Assembly: GCA_022843385.1 (NCBI GenBank) | Contig: JALHNT010000033.1 | Coordinates: forward strand, 1-64,000 | Length of the DNA stretch: 64,000 nt | Direction of reading: 5' to 3' | DNA from: Anaerolineae bacterium | Lineage (GTDB): Bacteria; Chloroflexota; Anaerolineae; Aggregatilineales; Phototrophicaceae | In this document: positions 45,062 through 54,775 of the stretch, one piece after another | How positions within the stretch are numbered: position 1 is the first letter of the stretch | Layout: each line of letters begins with the position of its first letter | Notes under the pieces: model-generated | The model's input: only the letters and a program-made list of their open reading frames with translations | Told to the model about the DNA's origin: nothing | Database searches by the model: none | Position numbers and translations under genes: made by a program

Positions 45062-47269
45062 TTGCGTAAGATTGTGTCATTTAATGACGACTGGCTCTAT
45101 CTGGCTGAGGATGTGCCGGTCAGTACGCCTGATATTGCTTTTGAGCATGTGACTTTGCCCCATTCCAATATCACCCTGCCGCACCGTAACTTTGATAATA
45201 TTGAGTACCAGTTCATCTCGACCTATCGCAAGCGCTTCAGACTGCCGGAAGCACTGCAAGGCCGTCGCCTCTTCATCGACTTCGACGGCGCGTTGATGGC
45301 CTGCGAGGTGTTCCTGAATGGTCATCGGGTAGGGGAGCATGAAGGCGGATTTACGCCGTTTTCGTTCGATCTGACAGACTACGTGGACGAGAAGGGGGAG
45401 AACCTGCTGGTGGTGCGCCTGGATTCAACGGAGCGCCCCGACATTCCCCCCTACGGCTTTGTGGTTGATTATCTGACTTTTGGCGGCCTATATCGTGATG
45501 TGTCGCTGCGTTATGTTCCGGTCTGCTTCATCGACAATCTGTTTGTGCGAACCTTTGACGTGCTGACCGCCACGCCACGCATCGAAGTGGATGTACGGCT
45601 AAAGAATACCGCCGGTCTCGAGCAGAAGCTCGCACTTTCCTTCTTCATCGAAAATCAGGCAGGTGCAGCGATCCAGCAGTTTGATGGGCCAGCCGTCACG
45701 CTGGCACCCGGCGAAGAGAGCGTAGTGACGCTCTCCGGGCCAGTGACCGAAGCTATTGACCGCTGGAGCCTCAATCACCCAGCTCTGTATGTGGCGACAG
45801 TCGTTCTAGCCAGTGGCAGTCAACCGATTTCGCAGCGCATGAGCGCCTCATTTGGGTTCCGCGAAGCGGTTTTTCGTCACGATGGCTTCTACCTGAATGG
45901 CGAGAAGATTAAGCTGCGCGGATTAAACCGCCACCAGCTTTATCCATATATCGGCGCGGCAGCCCCGGAGCGCCTGCAACGCAAGGATGCTGACATCCTC
46001 AGGTACGAACTGGGATGTAACATCGTCCGCACATCGCACTACCCCCAGTCGCCCCATTTTCTGAACCGATGTGATGAGATTGGGCTGCTGGTGTTTGAGG
46101 AGATTCCGGGTTGGCAACATATCGGTGACAGCGATTGGCAGGGCATCAGCCTGCGCGATGTCGAAGCCATGATCGTGCGGGATCGTAACCATCCCTCGAT
46201 TGTGGTGTGGGGTGTCCGCATCAACGAGTCGATGGATAACGAAGCCCTCTATACCGCCACCAATGCTCTGGCGCACCAGCTCGACCCGACCCGACAGACC
46301 AGCGGTGTGCGCTACTTTCTCGGCAGCCAGTTCCTAGAAGATGTTTATGGTTTCAATGACTTCTCCAACACAGTTGTTGAGCCAAGCAATACCCCGCATC
46401 TGGTAACCGAGTTCGGCGGACATATGTTCCCGACCAAGACCTGGGATCAGGAAGAGCGACAGGTCGAACATGCGCTGCGCCATGCGCGGGTGCAGGATCG
46501 CGCTGCCGGGATGGACAATGTGACGGGCGCGATTGGCTGGTGCATGTTCGATTACAACACCCATGTCGAATTCGGCAGCGGCGACCGGGTATGTTATCAC
46601 GGTGTGATGGATATGTTCCGGTTGCCCAAGTTCGCCGCTTATGTTTACGAGAGCCAGATTGACCCGGATGTGCGTCCTGTTCTGCGGGCCGGGACCTTCT
46701 ATGCACCGGGTGATCGCAGTAATGGCGGTGCTGATGGGGGATATGATTTCTACATCTTCACCAACTGCGATGAGGTTGAAGTGTTTGTTGGTGAGAGTTT
46801 GTGGGGGCGGTGTTTCCCAGATCGGGATGCCTTCCCGCACTTACGTTACCCACCGCTGAAAGTGGGCGAGGGGCAGTTGTGGTATGCCCACCGGCTGCGC
46901 GTCCCGGCTGCGCGAATCGTGGGGTATCGGAATGGGCAGGTGGTGATCGAGGAACGGTTGGTCGCCAACAAGCTGCCCCATGCGCTGCTGCTGCAAGCGG
47001 ATGATACTGAATTAAAAGCCGATGGCGCAGATATGACACGTCTGGTGTTCAAGGTGGTTGACGCCGCTGGACATCGGCTGCCGCAGGCGCATATGATTGT
47101 CACTTTTGAAGTGGAGGGGCCAGCCGAGTTAGTCGGTGAGAATCCGTTCCCCTTGATTGGCGGTCAGGCGGCTGCCTATCTTCGGACGCGCCATGCCATC
47201 GGCACCGTGACGGTGAAAGCGCATACACCGCGTTTGCCAGCGGCGTCGGTGACGATTACGGTACGCTGA
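45062..47269 (+). CDS. Glycoside hydrolase family 2 protein (beta-galactosidase/glucuronidase-like)
   Basis: A 735-residue GH2 enzyme without a signal peptide. The N-terminal sugar-binding jelly roll ends near residue 170 ([21 protein letters not shown]), an immunoglobulin-like domain follows, and the catalytic barrel starts at [16 protein letters not shown] near residue 284. The acid/base is the Glu in [10 protein letters not shown] near 387, and the nucleophile is the Glu in LVTEFGGHM near 457. A C-terminal beta domain ends the protein. The start is TTG with AAGGAC upstream; no ATG fits. Sugar specificity is not visible; being cytosolic, it acts on an imported glycoside. It begins the glycerol/sugar locus and carries the regulator's operator. 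Confidence 0.88.
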   Translation: MRKIVSFNDDWLYLAEDVPVSTPDIAFEHVTLPHSNITLPHRNFDNIEYQFISTYRKRFRLPEALQGRRLFIDFDGALMACEVFLNGHRVGEHEGGFTPFSFDLTDYVDEKGENLLVVRLDSTERPDIPPYGFVVDYLTFGGLYRDVSLRYVPVCFIDNLFVRTFDVLTATPRIEVDVRLKNTAGLEQKLALSFFIENQAGAAIQQFDGPAVTLAPGEESVVTLSGPVTEAIDRWSLNHPALYVATVVLASGSQPISQRMSASFGFREAVFRHDGFYLNGEKIKLRGLNRHQLYPYIGAAAPERLQRKDADILRYELGCNIVRTSHYPQSPHFLNRCDEIGLLVFEEIPGWQHIGDSDWQGISLRDVEAMIVRDRNHPSIVVWGVRINESMDNEALYTATNALAHQLDPTRQTSGVRYFLGSQFLEDVYGFNDFSNTVVEPSNTPHLVTEFGGHMFPTKTWDQEERQVEHALRHARVQDRAAGMDNVTGAIGWCMFDYNTHVEFGSGDRVCYHGVMDMFRLPKFAAYVYESQIDPDVRPVLRAGTFYAPGDRSNGGADGGYDFYIFTNCDEVEVFVGESLWGRCFPDRDAFPHLRYPPLKVGEGQLWYAHRLRVPAARIVGYRNGQVVIEERLVANKLPHALLLQADDTELKADGADMTRLVFKVVDAAGHRLPQAHMIVTFEVEGPAELVGENPFPLIGGQAAAYLRTRHAIGTVTVKAHTPRLPAASVTITVR

Positions 47270-47334
47270 GGCGTTTGGCGCTCGCGTTTGTTATACTCAT
47301 CCAGCTTATCCGACAGCATTCTGGGGGACGGCTG

Positions 47335-48828
47335 ATGTCTCGTTACATTCTGGCACTCGATCAAGGAACTACCTCTTCACGTGCGATCCTGTTCGACCGA
47401 TCTGGGCGCATCGTGGGCGCAGCGCAGCAGGAGTTTCCCCAGGTGTATCCCCAGCCCGGCTGGGTTGAGCATGACCCGGAGGCCATCTGGCAGTCCCAGT
47501 TACAGGTGGCGCGGCAGGTGTTGAGCGCCCAGAATACCGCCCCCAGCGACATCGCCGCGATTGGGATCACCAATCAGCGGGAGACGACGCTGGTCTGGGA
47601 TCGGGCGACGGGACAGCCGATTCACAATGCTATTGTCTGGCAGGATCGGCGCACTGCTGGCCTGTGCGATCAACTGAAAGCGGAAGGCTTCGACACGACG
47701 ATCCGCGAGAAGACCGGGCTGGTGACCGACGCCTACTTCTCCGGCACCAAAGTGGCCTGGATTCTCGACCATGTGCCAGGGGCGCGGGAGAAGGCCGAGG
47801 CAGGTCAGTTGGCCTTTGGCACGGTGGACAGCTTTCTGGCATGGCGCTTGACGGGTGGGCGGCTGCACATCACTGACGTCAGCAATGCCAGCCGCACCAT
47901 GATTTATGACATTCATAAGCGCTGGTGGTCGAAAACGATCACAGCACGCTTGAACATTCCCATGGCGATGCTGCCGCAGGTGGTGCCAAGCAGCATGGTC
48001 TATGGCGGAACAGACCCCGCCATCTTCGGCGCATCCATTCCGATCAGCGGCATTGCCGGCGATCAACAGGCGGCCACCTTTGGTCAGGCTTGTTATGAAC
48101 CCGGTATGGCGAAGAACACCTATGGCACAGGCTGCTTCATGCTGATGAATACCGGCAGTGCAGCCAAGGAGTCGCGCAATAATCTGTTGACCACCGTGGG
48201 GTGGACGGTAGGGCAGGGAGCGATGCAATATGCACTGGAAGGGAGTGTGTTCATTGCCGGGGCGGCAGTGCAATGGCTGCGTGATGAGATGAAGCTGGTC
48301 AACAGCGCAGCGGAGACCGAAGCCATCGCTCGCAGCATCAGCGATACCAGCGGTGTGTATGTCGTGCCAGCCTTTGTCGGGTTGGGCGCACCATACTGGG
48401 ATCAATATGCACGTGGGACGATTGTCGGGCTGACGCGCGGCAGTGGACGGGCGCAGGTGGTGCGGGCGACGCTGGAGAGCATTGCCTACCAAACGCGCGA
48501 TGTGCTGGAAGCGATGCGCGCCGACTCTGGTCTGGCGCTGTCCGCGCTCCGTGTCGATGGCGGGGCAGTGCGAAACGACTTTCTGATGCAGTGCCAGGCT
48601 GATGTTCTGGGCGTTCCGGTGCAGCGCCCGGCTGTGACTGAGACAACAGCACTCGGCGCAGCTTATCTGGCCGGGCTGGCGACTGGCTACTGGTCATCGC
48701 AGGATGAGATTGCGCGGCAATGGGCGGTTGAGAAGACATTTGAGCCAGCGATGCCCGCCGAACAGCGCGATCATCTATATGCGGGTTGGCGACGCGCAGT
48801 GGAACGGGCAAAGGCATGGATCGAGTAG
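47335..48828 (+). CDS. glpK: Glycerol kinase
   Basis: A 497-residue FGGY-family kinase that makes glycerol-3-phosphate. The N-terminal [16 protein letters not shown] motif, the [16 protein letters not shown] segment that binds glycerol, and the C-terminal [28 protein letters not shown] phosphate loop are all present; [16 protein letters not shown] is the expected adenosine-site segment. A GGGGGAC ribosome site precedes the ATG at 47335. No glpF-type facilitator is present beside it. The next gene overlaps its end by 13 bases. Confidence 0.96.
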   Translation: MSRYILALDQGTTSSRAILFDRSGRIVGAAQQEFPQVYPQPGWVEHDPEAIWQSQLQVARQVLSAQNTAPSDIAAIGITNQRETTLVWDRATGQPIHNAIVWQDRRTAGLCDQLKAEGFDTTIREKTGLVTDAYFSGTKVAWILDHVPGAREKAEAGQLAFGTVDSFLAWRLTGGRLHITDVSNASRTMIYDIHKRWWSKTITARLNIPMAMLPQVVPSSMVYGGTDPAIFGASIPISGIAGDQQAATFGQACYEPGMAKNTYGTGCFMLMNTGSAAKESRNNLLTTVGWTVGQGAMQYALEGSVFIAGAAVQWLRDEMKLVNSAAETEAIARSISDTSGVYVVPAFVGLGAPYWDQYARGTIVGLTRGSGRAQVVRATLESIAYQTRDVLEAMRADSGLALSALRVDGGAVRNDFLMQCQADVLGVPVQRPAVTETTALGAAYLAGLATGYWSSQDEIARQWAVEKTFEPAMPAEQRDHLYAGWRRAVERAKAWIE

Positions 48829-49409
48829 TCAAAGGCATCGCTGCGGCCTGGTCAAAACCGACAGAATTCGCATTCATTTCGCCGCTGACGCCGTTTGAGT
48901 GTTATCAACGACTGAAGAAGGTGCCAGGGCGTCGAACGTATATGACGGCAAAGGTCAAACTGGGCATCGTGAATTCTTCTCATGGCTTACGCGCAGAATG
49001 GGACGATGTGAATCAGGTCTGCCACTTTTCAGTGCCAGTACAAATTGATCGTTCGCGCTTCAGCACTGCTTCACGGACTCGTGAGGTGCTTTCCGGCAAC
49101 GGACACTGGAGTGCGGCAGACTCGGCCACGTTGGTGAATGGTGTGATTCATCCAATGCGCCATTACTTTATTGATGGACTGCCAACCAGTTACGGCATAC
49201 TGGCAATTGTGGCTTTCATGGTGAGCTACGCCTGTGGTTTTTCCTTCATCAGGGGTACCTCATGGCCCAGCGGATGGGCATTCAGCATCGCAATTTTGGG
49301 CGTAATTGCCGTGTTGGCCTTATTGCCGTTTTTGGATCAGCGACAACTTCGGATACGATTGCAGCTCATCACAATGGTACTGACAGAGCCGGATGAGATG
49401 CGGCTTTGA
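48816..49409 (+). CDS. Hypothetical membrane protein
   Basis: About 197 residues from the ATG at 48816, inside the end of glpK; a GTG at 48786 gives a longer version. The first 120 residues are soluble and rich in Arg/Ser/Trp, then two transmembrane helices follow at about residues 132-150 and 162-182 ([16 protein letters not shown]) before a short basic tail. I do not recognise the family. Position between glpK and a sugar kinase on the same strand suggests co-expression with the glycerol genes. Confidence 0.65.
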   Translation: MDRVVKGIAAAWSKPTEFAFISPLTPFECYQRLKKVPGRRTYMTAKVKLGIVNSSHGLRAEWDDVNQVCHFSVPVQIDRSRFSTASRTREVLSGNGHWSAADSATLVNGVIHPMRHYFIDGLPTSYGILAIVAFMVSYACGFSFIRGTSWPSGWAFSIAILGVIAVLALLPFLDQRQLRIRLQLITMVLTEPDEMRL

Positions 49410-49448
49410 TCGTGATCTTTATTCTTTACAGCGGGCTAGAGAAGCATC

Positions 49449-50360
49449 ATGGCGAAAATTCTGGTTGCAGGACTCACGAATATTGAAACGACTTTGCGGG
49501 TTGAGGCCTTTCCCATACCCTATGCGCCTGTGTTGTATCCCTTTTTCGGGGTCAACAGCGCAGTGTCCGGCGTAGGCTTTAACATTGCCAAAGCGCTCAC
49601 CAGCCTGGGCAACAGCATCAACTACCTGTCGTTGGTCGGGCAGGATGCGGGACAACTCCTGGTGGAGCAGGCCTTGAAACAAAGCAATTTGAAATCGCGG
49701 TTTGTGCTGGACAATGTGCTGGAGCAAACGCCGCAGTCGGTGGTGATTTATGACTCGCGGGGTCAGCGACAGATCCATGTTGATCTGAAGGACATTCAGG
49801 AACGCGCCTATCCCCAGGTGCTTTATGAACAGGCGCTCAGAGATTGCTCGATGGCTGTCCTGTGCAATATCAACTTCACGCGCCCTTTTCTGGATGCGGC
49901 CAAGCGGCTGGGCAAAACGGTTGTCACGGATGTTCATGCCATTAGTGACATGGAAGATCGCTATAATCGCGATTACATGGCAGCGGCGGATGTATTGTTC
50001 ATGAGCCACGAGGCGCTGCCCTGTTCGCCGGAAGATTGGGTGCGCTGGTTGATTCACCGTTATGGCACGGACATTGCGGTGATCGGGCTGGGGGCAGAAG
50101 GGGCGCTGCTCTCGGTGCGCAAAGATGGCTATATTGGCCGGATGCCGGCGGTCTACACCCGCGATGTGGTGAACACCATTGGCGCAGGGGATGCGTTGCT
50201 CTCAGGTTTTGTGCACCACTATGCCCGGACGCACAACCCGTATGATGCCTTGAAACGGGCGCTGGTATTCGCTTCCTACAAGTGTGGTGCCGTCAGCGCT
50301 TCGGATGGTTTTCTGACCCAGCATGAACTGGAAGAATGGTATACGCAAGTGGCGGTTTGA
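49449..50360 (+). CDS. PfkB family carbohydrate kinase
   Basis: A 303-residue ribokinase-fold kinase. The substrate-binding N-terminus is VAGLTNIETTLRVEAFPIPY, with the GVGFNIAKALTSLGN glycine-rich helix near residue 40. The NTIGAGDALLSGFVHHY motif near 245 contains the catalytic aspartate. It would phosphorylate the sugar released by the GH2 enzyme, but a specific sugar cannot be named. It lies ten bases before glpD and is likely co-transcribed with it. Confidence 0.9.
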   Translation: MAKILVAGLTNIETTLRVEAFPIPYAPVLYPFFGVNSAVSGVGFNIAKALTSLGNSINYLSLVGQDAGQLLVEQALKQSNLKSRFVLDNVLEQTPQSVVIYDSRGQRQIHVDLKDIQERAYPQVLYEQALRDCSMAVLCNINFTRPFLDAAKRLGKTVVTDVHAISDMEDRYNRDYMAAADVLFMSHEALPCSPEDWVRWLIHRYGTDIAVIGLGAEGALLSVRKDGYIGRMPAVYTRDVVNTIGAGDALLSGFVHHYARTHNPYDALKRALVFASYKCGAVSASDGFLTQHELEEWYTQVAV

Positions 50361-50370
50361 GGAGTGAGGG

Positions 50371-52089
50371 ATGATGTCGAGACAAACGGTGATCGAGCAT
50401 TACCGACAGAACCCGACTGTATCGGTGCTGATTGTTGGAGCCGGCGTGAATGGGATTGGCACATTTCGTGACCTGGCGCTGCAAGGCGTGGATGTACTGA
50501 TCGTGGACAAAGCTGATTATTGCAGTGGGGCCAGCGCTGCCTCTTCGCACATGCTGCATGGCGGTATCCGCTATCTGGAGTACGGTGAGTTTCGCCTGGT
50601 GCGCGAGGCGCTGACCGAACGCAACCGGATGCTGCACAATGCGCCGCATTATTCCAAGCCGCTGCCAACGACGATCCCCTTGTATAGTTGGTTCTCCGGC
50701 ATCCTTAACGCGCCGCTGAAGTTCCTGAACCTGCGCGACAAGCCCAGCGAACGCGGGGCGATTGTGGTCAAGTTGGGCATGATGATGTATGACTGGTTCA
50801 CGCGCGGTCAACAGGGTCTACCGGGACATCGCCTGATCTCACGTGAGGAGTCGCTCCGGCTGCGCCCCACCTTGAACAACAAAATCATTGCAACTGCCAA
50901 CTATTATGATGCCTGGATGCCTTATCCGGAACGCATCTGCGTCGAGATGATTCTGGATGCTGAGGCAGCTAATCCCAATGCTCATGCCCTGAATTATGTC
51001 GGCCTTACGGGTGGCAGTGGCGATACGGTGACGCTGAAGGATGAGGTCAGTGGCGAGACTTTTTCAGTGAAGCCCCGTTTGGTCATCAACGCGGCGGGAC
51101 CGTGGATTGATCTGGCGAATGGCGCAATTGGACAAAAGACGAAGTTCATCGGCGGCACACGTGGCTCGCACATCTTGGTCGATCATCCTCAACTGCACAG
51201 TCAACTGCTGGGTAATGAAGTATTCTTCGAAAACAAAGATGGCCGCATCTGTCTGATCTTCCCGCTGCTGGATAAAGTCATTATCGGCACAACCGACATC
51301 CGCGAGAACAATCCTGAACCGGTATGCACCGATGATGAGATCGCCTACATGCTTGATCTGGTGAGTTATGTATTCCCATCGATCAAGGTGGAGCGTTCAC
51401 AGATTGTGTTCCATTTCTGCGGCGTCCGACCACTGCCAGCCAGCGAGGCTTCCAGCACCGGAGCGATCAGCCGCGACCACAGCATCCGCGTGGTTGAGCC
51501 GGGGGCTGCCTTGAGTTTCCCAATCCTGAGCCTGGTGAGTGGCAAATGGACGACCTTCCGCGCTTTTGCCGAGCAGGCGACGGATGCTGCGCTGGCGCGG
51601 TTGGGAAAGAGTCGTAAAGGGGACACTAAACAGACCCCAATTGGTGGCGGTAAGGATTATCCCAAGAGTGAAAACGAACAGAAGCAATGGGTTGCCCGGT
51701 TGCAGCAGGAGTCAGGCTTGCCACTCGAACGGGTGCAAACCCTGTTTGACCGGTACGGAACACGAGCGTGGGCGATGGTGACTTATCTTCAGGCAGGGGC
51801 CGATGCTCCGCTACAGTCACAACCGGATTACAGTCGCCGCGAAGTGATGTTCCTGACAGAGCAGGAAAAGCTGGTTCATCTGGATGATCTGCTGCTGCGC
51901 CGGTCGCTGCTGGCAATGCTCGGTCATGTGACGGGCGAGCTGCTGGTTGAAGCAGGGGGGGCCGTGGCAGAAGTGCTGGGTTGGTCGCCAGAGCAGACGC
52001 GGCAGGAAATCGAGCGCGCTGCCGACATTCTGCAGAAACGGCATGGTGTTTCCCCGGAACGACTGCGACTGCCACAAGCGATTCCCTAA
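50371..52089 (+). CDS. glpD: Glycerol-3-phosphate dehydrogenase, FAD-dependent
   Basis: A 572-residue membrane-associated flavoenzyme that oxidises glycerol-3-phosphate to dihydroxyacetone phosphate and passes electrons to quinone. The FAD motif is IVGAGVNGIGTFRDLALQG near residue 16, and the substrate/FAD segment is HMLHGGIRYLEYGEFRLV near 60. The middle contains the expected VINAAGPWIDLANG and IIGTTDIRENNPEPV. A C-terminal DAO-C domain of about 130 residues is present. Together with glpK it forms the complete route from glycerol to glycolysis. Confidence 0.96.
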   Translation: MMSRQTVIEHYRQNPTVSVLIVGAGVNGIGTFRDLALQGVDVLIVDKADYCSGASAASSHMLHGGIRYLEYGEFRLVREALTERNRMLHNAPHYSKPLPTTIPLYSWFSGILNAPLKFLNLRDKPSERGAIVVKLGMMMYDWFTRGQQGLPGHRLISREESLRLRPTLNNKIIATANYYDAWMPYPERICVEMILDAEAANPNAHALNYVGLTGGSGDTVTLKDEVSGETFSVKPRLVINAAGPWIDLANGAIGQKTKFIGGTRGSHILVDHPQLHSQLLGNEVFFENKDGRICLIFPLLDKVIIGTTDIRENNPEPVCTDDEIAYMLDLVSYVFPSIKVERSQIVFHFCGVRPLPASEASSTGAISRDHSIRVVEPGAALSFPILSLVSGKWTTFRAFAEQATDAALARLGKSRKGDTKQTPIGGGKDYPKSENEQKQWVARLQQESGLPLERVQTLFDRYGTRAWAMVTYLQAGADAPLQSQPDYSRREVMFLTEQEKLVHLDDLLLRRSLLAMLGHVTGELLVEAGGAVAEVLGWSPEQTRQEIERAADILQKRHGVSPERLRLPQAIP

Positions 52090-52103
52090 ATGAGAAAATG
52101 GTG

Positions 52104-52131
52104 AGGGCGCATAAATCGGCGCCCTTTTTTA
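52104..52131 (+). terminator. Intrinsic terminator after glpD
   Basis: GGGCGC (52105-52110) pairs with GCGCCC (52119-52124), eight-base loop, then a run of six T. It closes the glycerol operon before the regulator gene. Confidence 0.9.
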
Positions 52132-52243
52132 TTGGCTAATCTGCACAGTGATGGTTGACAGAATGGCGATTTGGCGCTATTTTCGTAGTTAAGCCTTTAA
52201 CGACATGATCTGTACTTGCGGAAGTCAAGATTGAACAGCTTGT

Positions 52244-52260
52244 GTTAATCGCTTAACTAT
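52244..52260 (+). promoter_or_regulatory. LacI-type operator upstream of the regulator gene
   Basis: GTTAA-TCGC-TTAAC (52244-52257) is a palindrome with perfect five-base arms. It shares CGCTTAACTAT with the site in front of the GH2 gene. It suggests autoregulation by the LacI-family protein that starts 30 bases downstream. Confidence 0.6.
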
Positions 52261-52289
52261 TGTATTGCCTGAAAATAGTGCTTGTGTTT

Positions 52290-53315
52290 ATGCCAACTTT
52301 GCAGGATGTAGCGAAACGCGCCGGGGTTTCTACCGCGACAGTTTCCAAAGTGCTTTCCAACAAACCCTACTTCACTGAAGCGACGCGCGATAAAGTGATG
52401 CGTGCCGTGACTGAATTGGGGTATGTACCGCATCTTGCAGCCCGCGCACTTTCTTCTGGCAAGACGCATATCATCGCTGTCGTGTTTCCGTCGCTTTATG
52501 AAACGATCATGACCGATCCGCTGGTGCTGCGGATTTTGGAGGGTATTGAGGCCGAGTGTGGTCAGCGTGGCTACAACATGCTCCTCAGCACACCGCGAGT
52601 GATGGATCGTGAGTCGGACGCCAATTATCAGCAATTGATTTCCAGCAATTATCTTGATGGAATCATCGCGCTCGACCATATCCCTTTCGCTTCGGTCATC
52701 GGCGCGGCAAAGAAACGTGGACTTCCAGCGGTTGCCATTGGCTACCGTGATACGCCCTATTCGGTTCAGAGCGATGACTTTTCCGGCGGTATGCAGCTCA
52801 TGCAGCATGTGGCGGGCAAAGGTCATCGTCAGATCGGGATCATCGCGGTTCCGAATGATGAGCATCTACCCGTTCAGCATCGAATCGCTGGATTACAGGC
52901 GGGTGCGGAGCAATTCGGCATCGTCTTTGACGACCTGCCACGCATGGATGGTGATTTCTCGACACATAGCGGCTCACGCGCAGCCTCTGAACTGCTGGTG
53001 CGCAATCCACAATTGACAGCGCTGATCTGCCTGAATGATCGGATGGCGATGGGCGCAATCCATTATGCCCGTCAGGTTGGTCGTTCGATCCCGGATGACC
53101 TGACGATTGTCGGTTATGATGATATTCCTCTGGCTGCGGCATTTTCGCCAGGTCTGACGACGATTGACCAACAGGCTCCCCAGTTGGGGCAGGCCGCAGC
53201 CCGTATGTTGATGGAGGTTCTGGCGGGTAAGAAGCCTGAACCGGTAAAGCTGCCGACGTACCTGGTGGTTCGTCAGTCGTCGGCAGCACTCAAACTGTTG
53301 CCCGAAAGGGGGTGA
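52290..53315 (+). CDS. LacI-family transcriptional regulator
   Basis: A 341-residue repressor. The DNA-binding domain is TLQDVAKRAGVSTATVSKVLSN (residues 3-24 by eye, with the typical AxxAGVSxxTVS helix-turn-helix), and the hinge is VPHLAARALSSGKT. The C-terminal domain is of the sugar-binding type (ICLNDRMAMGAIHYARQ, VGYDDIPLAAAFSPGLTTIDQ). It belongs to the GalR/LacI branch that senses a sugar. The start is chosen at 52290 because the HTH begins at once; the frame is open 30 bases more. It lies between the glycerol operon and the sugar importer and probably controls one or both. Confidence 0.93.
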   Translation: MPTLQDVAKRAGVSTATVSKVLSNKPYFTEATRDKVMRAVTELGYVPHLAARALSSGKTHIIAVVFPSLYETIMTDPLVLRILEGIEAECGQRGYNMLLSTPRVMDRESDANYQQLISSNYLDGIIALDHIPFASVIGAAKKRGLPAVAIGYRDTPYSVQSDDFSGGMQLMQHVAGKGHRQIGIIAVPNDEHLPVQHRIAGLQAGAEQFGIVFDDLPRMDGDFSTHSGSRAASELLVRNPQLTALICLNDRMAMGAIHYARQVGRSIPDDLTIVGYDDIPLAAAFSPGLTTIDQQAPQLGQAAARMLMEVLAGKKPEPVKLPTYLVVRQSSAALKLLPERG

Positions 53316-53343
53316 TGAGTGGGCAGGCACGATGCTCGCTCGA

Positions 53344-53376
53344 TCACCGATACTGTTCATGTATTTTGTTCGGTGA
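53344..53376 (+). promoter_or_regulatory. Hairpin-forming inverted repeat before the sugar-binding-protein gene
   Basis: TCACCGA (53344-53350) and TCGGTGA (53370-53376) are perfect arms around 19 bases, ending a few bases before the AGGAG site. It could be an operator or a 5' mRNA stabiliser. Confidence 0.45.
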
Positions 53377-53391
53377 CATAGGAGAAAAAAT

Positions 53392-54684
53392 ATGTCCAAA
53401 CGTAGTATGCTTGTTGTTCTGCTGGCAGTGTTTCTGCTGTCCCTGTCGGTGCCATTGATGTCACAGGCACAGGGCGATGTGGAACTCCGCTGGCGCACCC
53501 GCCCCGATAATCAGGCTGAAATCGATGTCTACACTGCGGCCAGCCAGTCGATTGACGAAGGCTGGGATGGCGTGTCGCTGGTTTATGAACCAGGTGGCAG
53601 CGAAGGTGCAGGTTATCAGGACGTGCTGATCGCTGAAATCGAAGCTGGCACGGCTCCCGATGTGTTCTGGATCCCTGGCACGGATGTGGCCCGTTTCGCG
53701 CAGGCTGGTCTGATCCTCAACCTGAGCGATCTGTCGAGCGCTGATGCCGACTTCAATGCGGCCGATTTCTATGCTGGCCCGATGGGCTTTCTGACCACTT
53801 CAGCGGAAGCGGATGTCCCGGCTCTGTGGGGTCTGCCCCGCGATGTGTCGGCCTTCGCCATCTACTACAATGCCGACCTGTTCGACGAAGCCGGCCTGGA
53901 TTATCCCGGTGGCGAAGACTGGAACTGGGAACGCTTTGCCGAGTCGGCCAATGCCATCAATGAGCTGGGCGATGAAATCACCGGCTTCGGCATGAATGCC
54001 TGGTGGGCGAACTGGGGTTACTTCATCAATTCGGCTGGCAGCAGCTTCTTCAATGAAGACTTCACCGCCTGCGGCCTGAACAATGAAGGCACCGTCGCTG
54101 GTCTCGAAGCGGCTAAAGCGCTCTTCGACAGCGGCGCAGCTATTCCCTGGGGTACTGACTCAGAGCCGCCGTTCCTGGCTGGCAACGTCGGTATGTTCCT
54201 GAATGGTCGTTGGGCGACCCCCGGCACCATCGCCAATGCGGACTTCAACTGGAATGTGGCTCCGCTGCCTATCGGCCCGTCCGGTGAAGCCACCAACTGG
54301 CTGTTCTGGGGCGCTTATGTGGTGAATGCCAAGACGGCACATCCGGCTGAAGCCTGGGACCTGGTCACCCGTTTGACCAGCGCCGAAATCCAGGGTCAGA
54401 TTTCCAGCCTGGGTGCTAACATCCCCAGCCGTGCAACCCAAGATGCAATCGATCTGTTCCTCGGTTCACTGCCGGATAGCGGCGTCAACAATCAGGCTTT
54501 CATCGATGGCACGACCGCCGCTGATGTCCGCACCGAGGCCCCGCTTTTCAATGGCGACTGGCCGGCGATTGACCAGGCTTACGGCACGGGCGTGACGGCT
54601 GTGTTCAATGGCGAACTCTCGGCACAGGAATTCGCGGATACGATCTGCGATCAGGTTGCCCCGTTGTTCACCAGCGGCAGCTAA
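53392..54684 (+). CDS. Sugar ABC transporter substrate-binding protein
   Basis: A 430-residue family-1 extracellular solute-binding protein. The signal peptide (MSKRSMLVVLLAVFLLSLSV) is followed at about residue 26 by the mature domain. Typical segments are AEIEAGTAPDVFWIPGTDVARFAQAG, LWGLPRDVSAFAIYYNADLFDEAG and WDLVTRLTSAEIQGQISSLGANIPSR. There is no lipobox cysteine, so it may be released or held by another anchor. AGGAG lies eight bases upstream of the ATG. High-level expression over the permeases is likely because of the hairpin at 54712-54738. Confidence 0.92.
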   Translation: MSKRSMLVVLLAVFLLSLSVPLMSQAQGDVELRWRTRPDNQAEIDVYTAASQSIDEGWDGVSLVYEPGGSEGAGYQDVLIAEIEAGTAPDVFWIPGTDVARFAQAGLILNLSDLSSADADFNAADFYAGPMGFLTTSAEADVPALWGLPRDVSAFAIYYNADLFDEAGLDYPGGEDWNWERFAESANAINELGDEITGFGMNAWWANWGYFINSAGSSFFNEDFTACGLNNEGTVAGLEAAKALFDSGAAIPWGTDSEPPFLAGNVGMFLNGRWATPGTIANADFNWNVAPLPIGPSGEATNWLFWGAYVVNAKTAHPAEAWDLVTRLTSAEIQGQISSLGANIPSRATQDAIDLFLGSLPDSGVNNQAFIDGTTAADVRTEAPLFNGDWPAIDQAYGTGVTAVFNGELSAQEFADTICDQVAPLFTSGS

Positions 54685-54711
54685 GTTCTGTCGGTTTGAT
54701 TGATGTCTGGC

Positions 54712-54738
54712 AGGGACACTCGCAAGGGTGTCCCTCTT
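54712..54738 (+). terminator. Attenuator hairpin between binding-protein and permease genes
   Basis: AGGGACAC (54712-54719) pairs with GTGTCCCT (54728-54735) around an eight-base loop, then CTTATTCTTTTT. It mirrors the arrangement in the peptide importer at 37711-37740. Confidence 0.8.
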
Positions 54739-54775
54739 ATTCTTTTTCTGAATAAACTTGTGACGGGAAAAGTTT

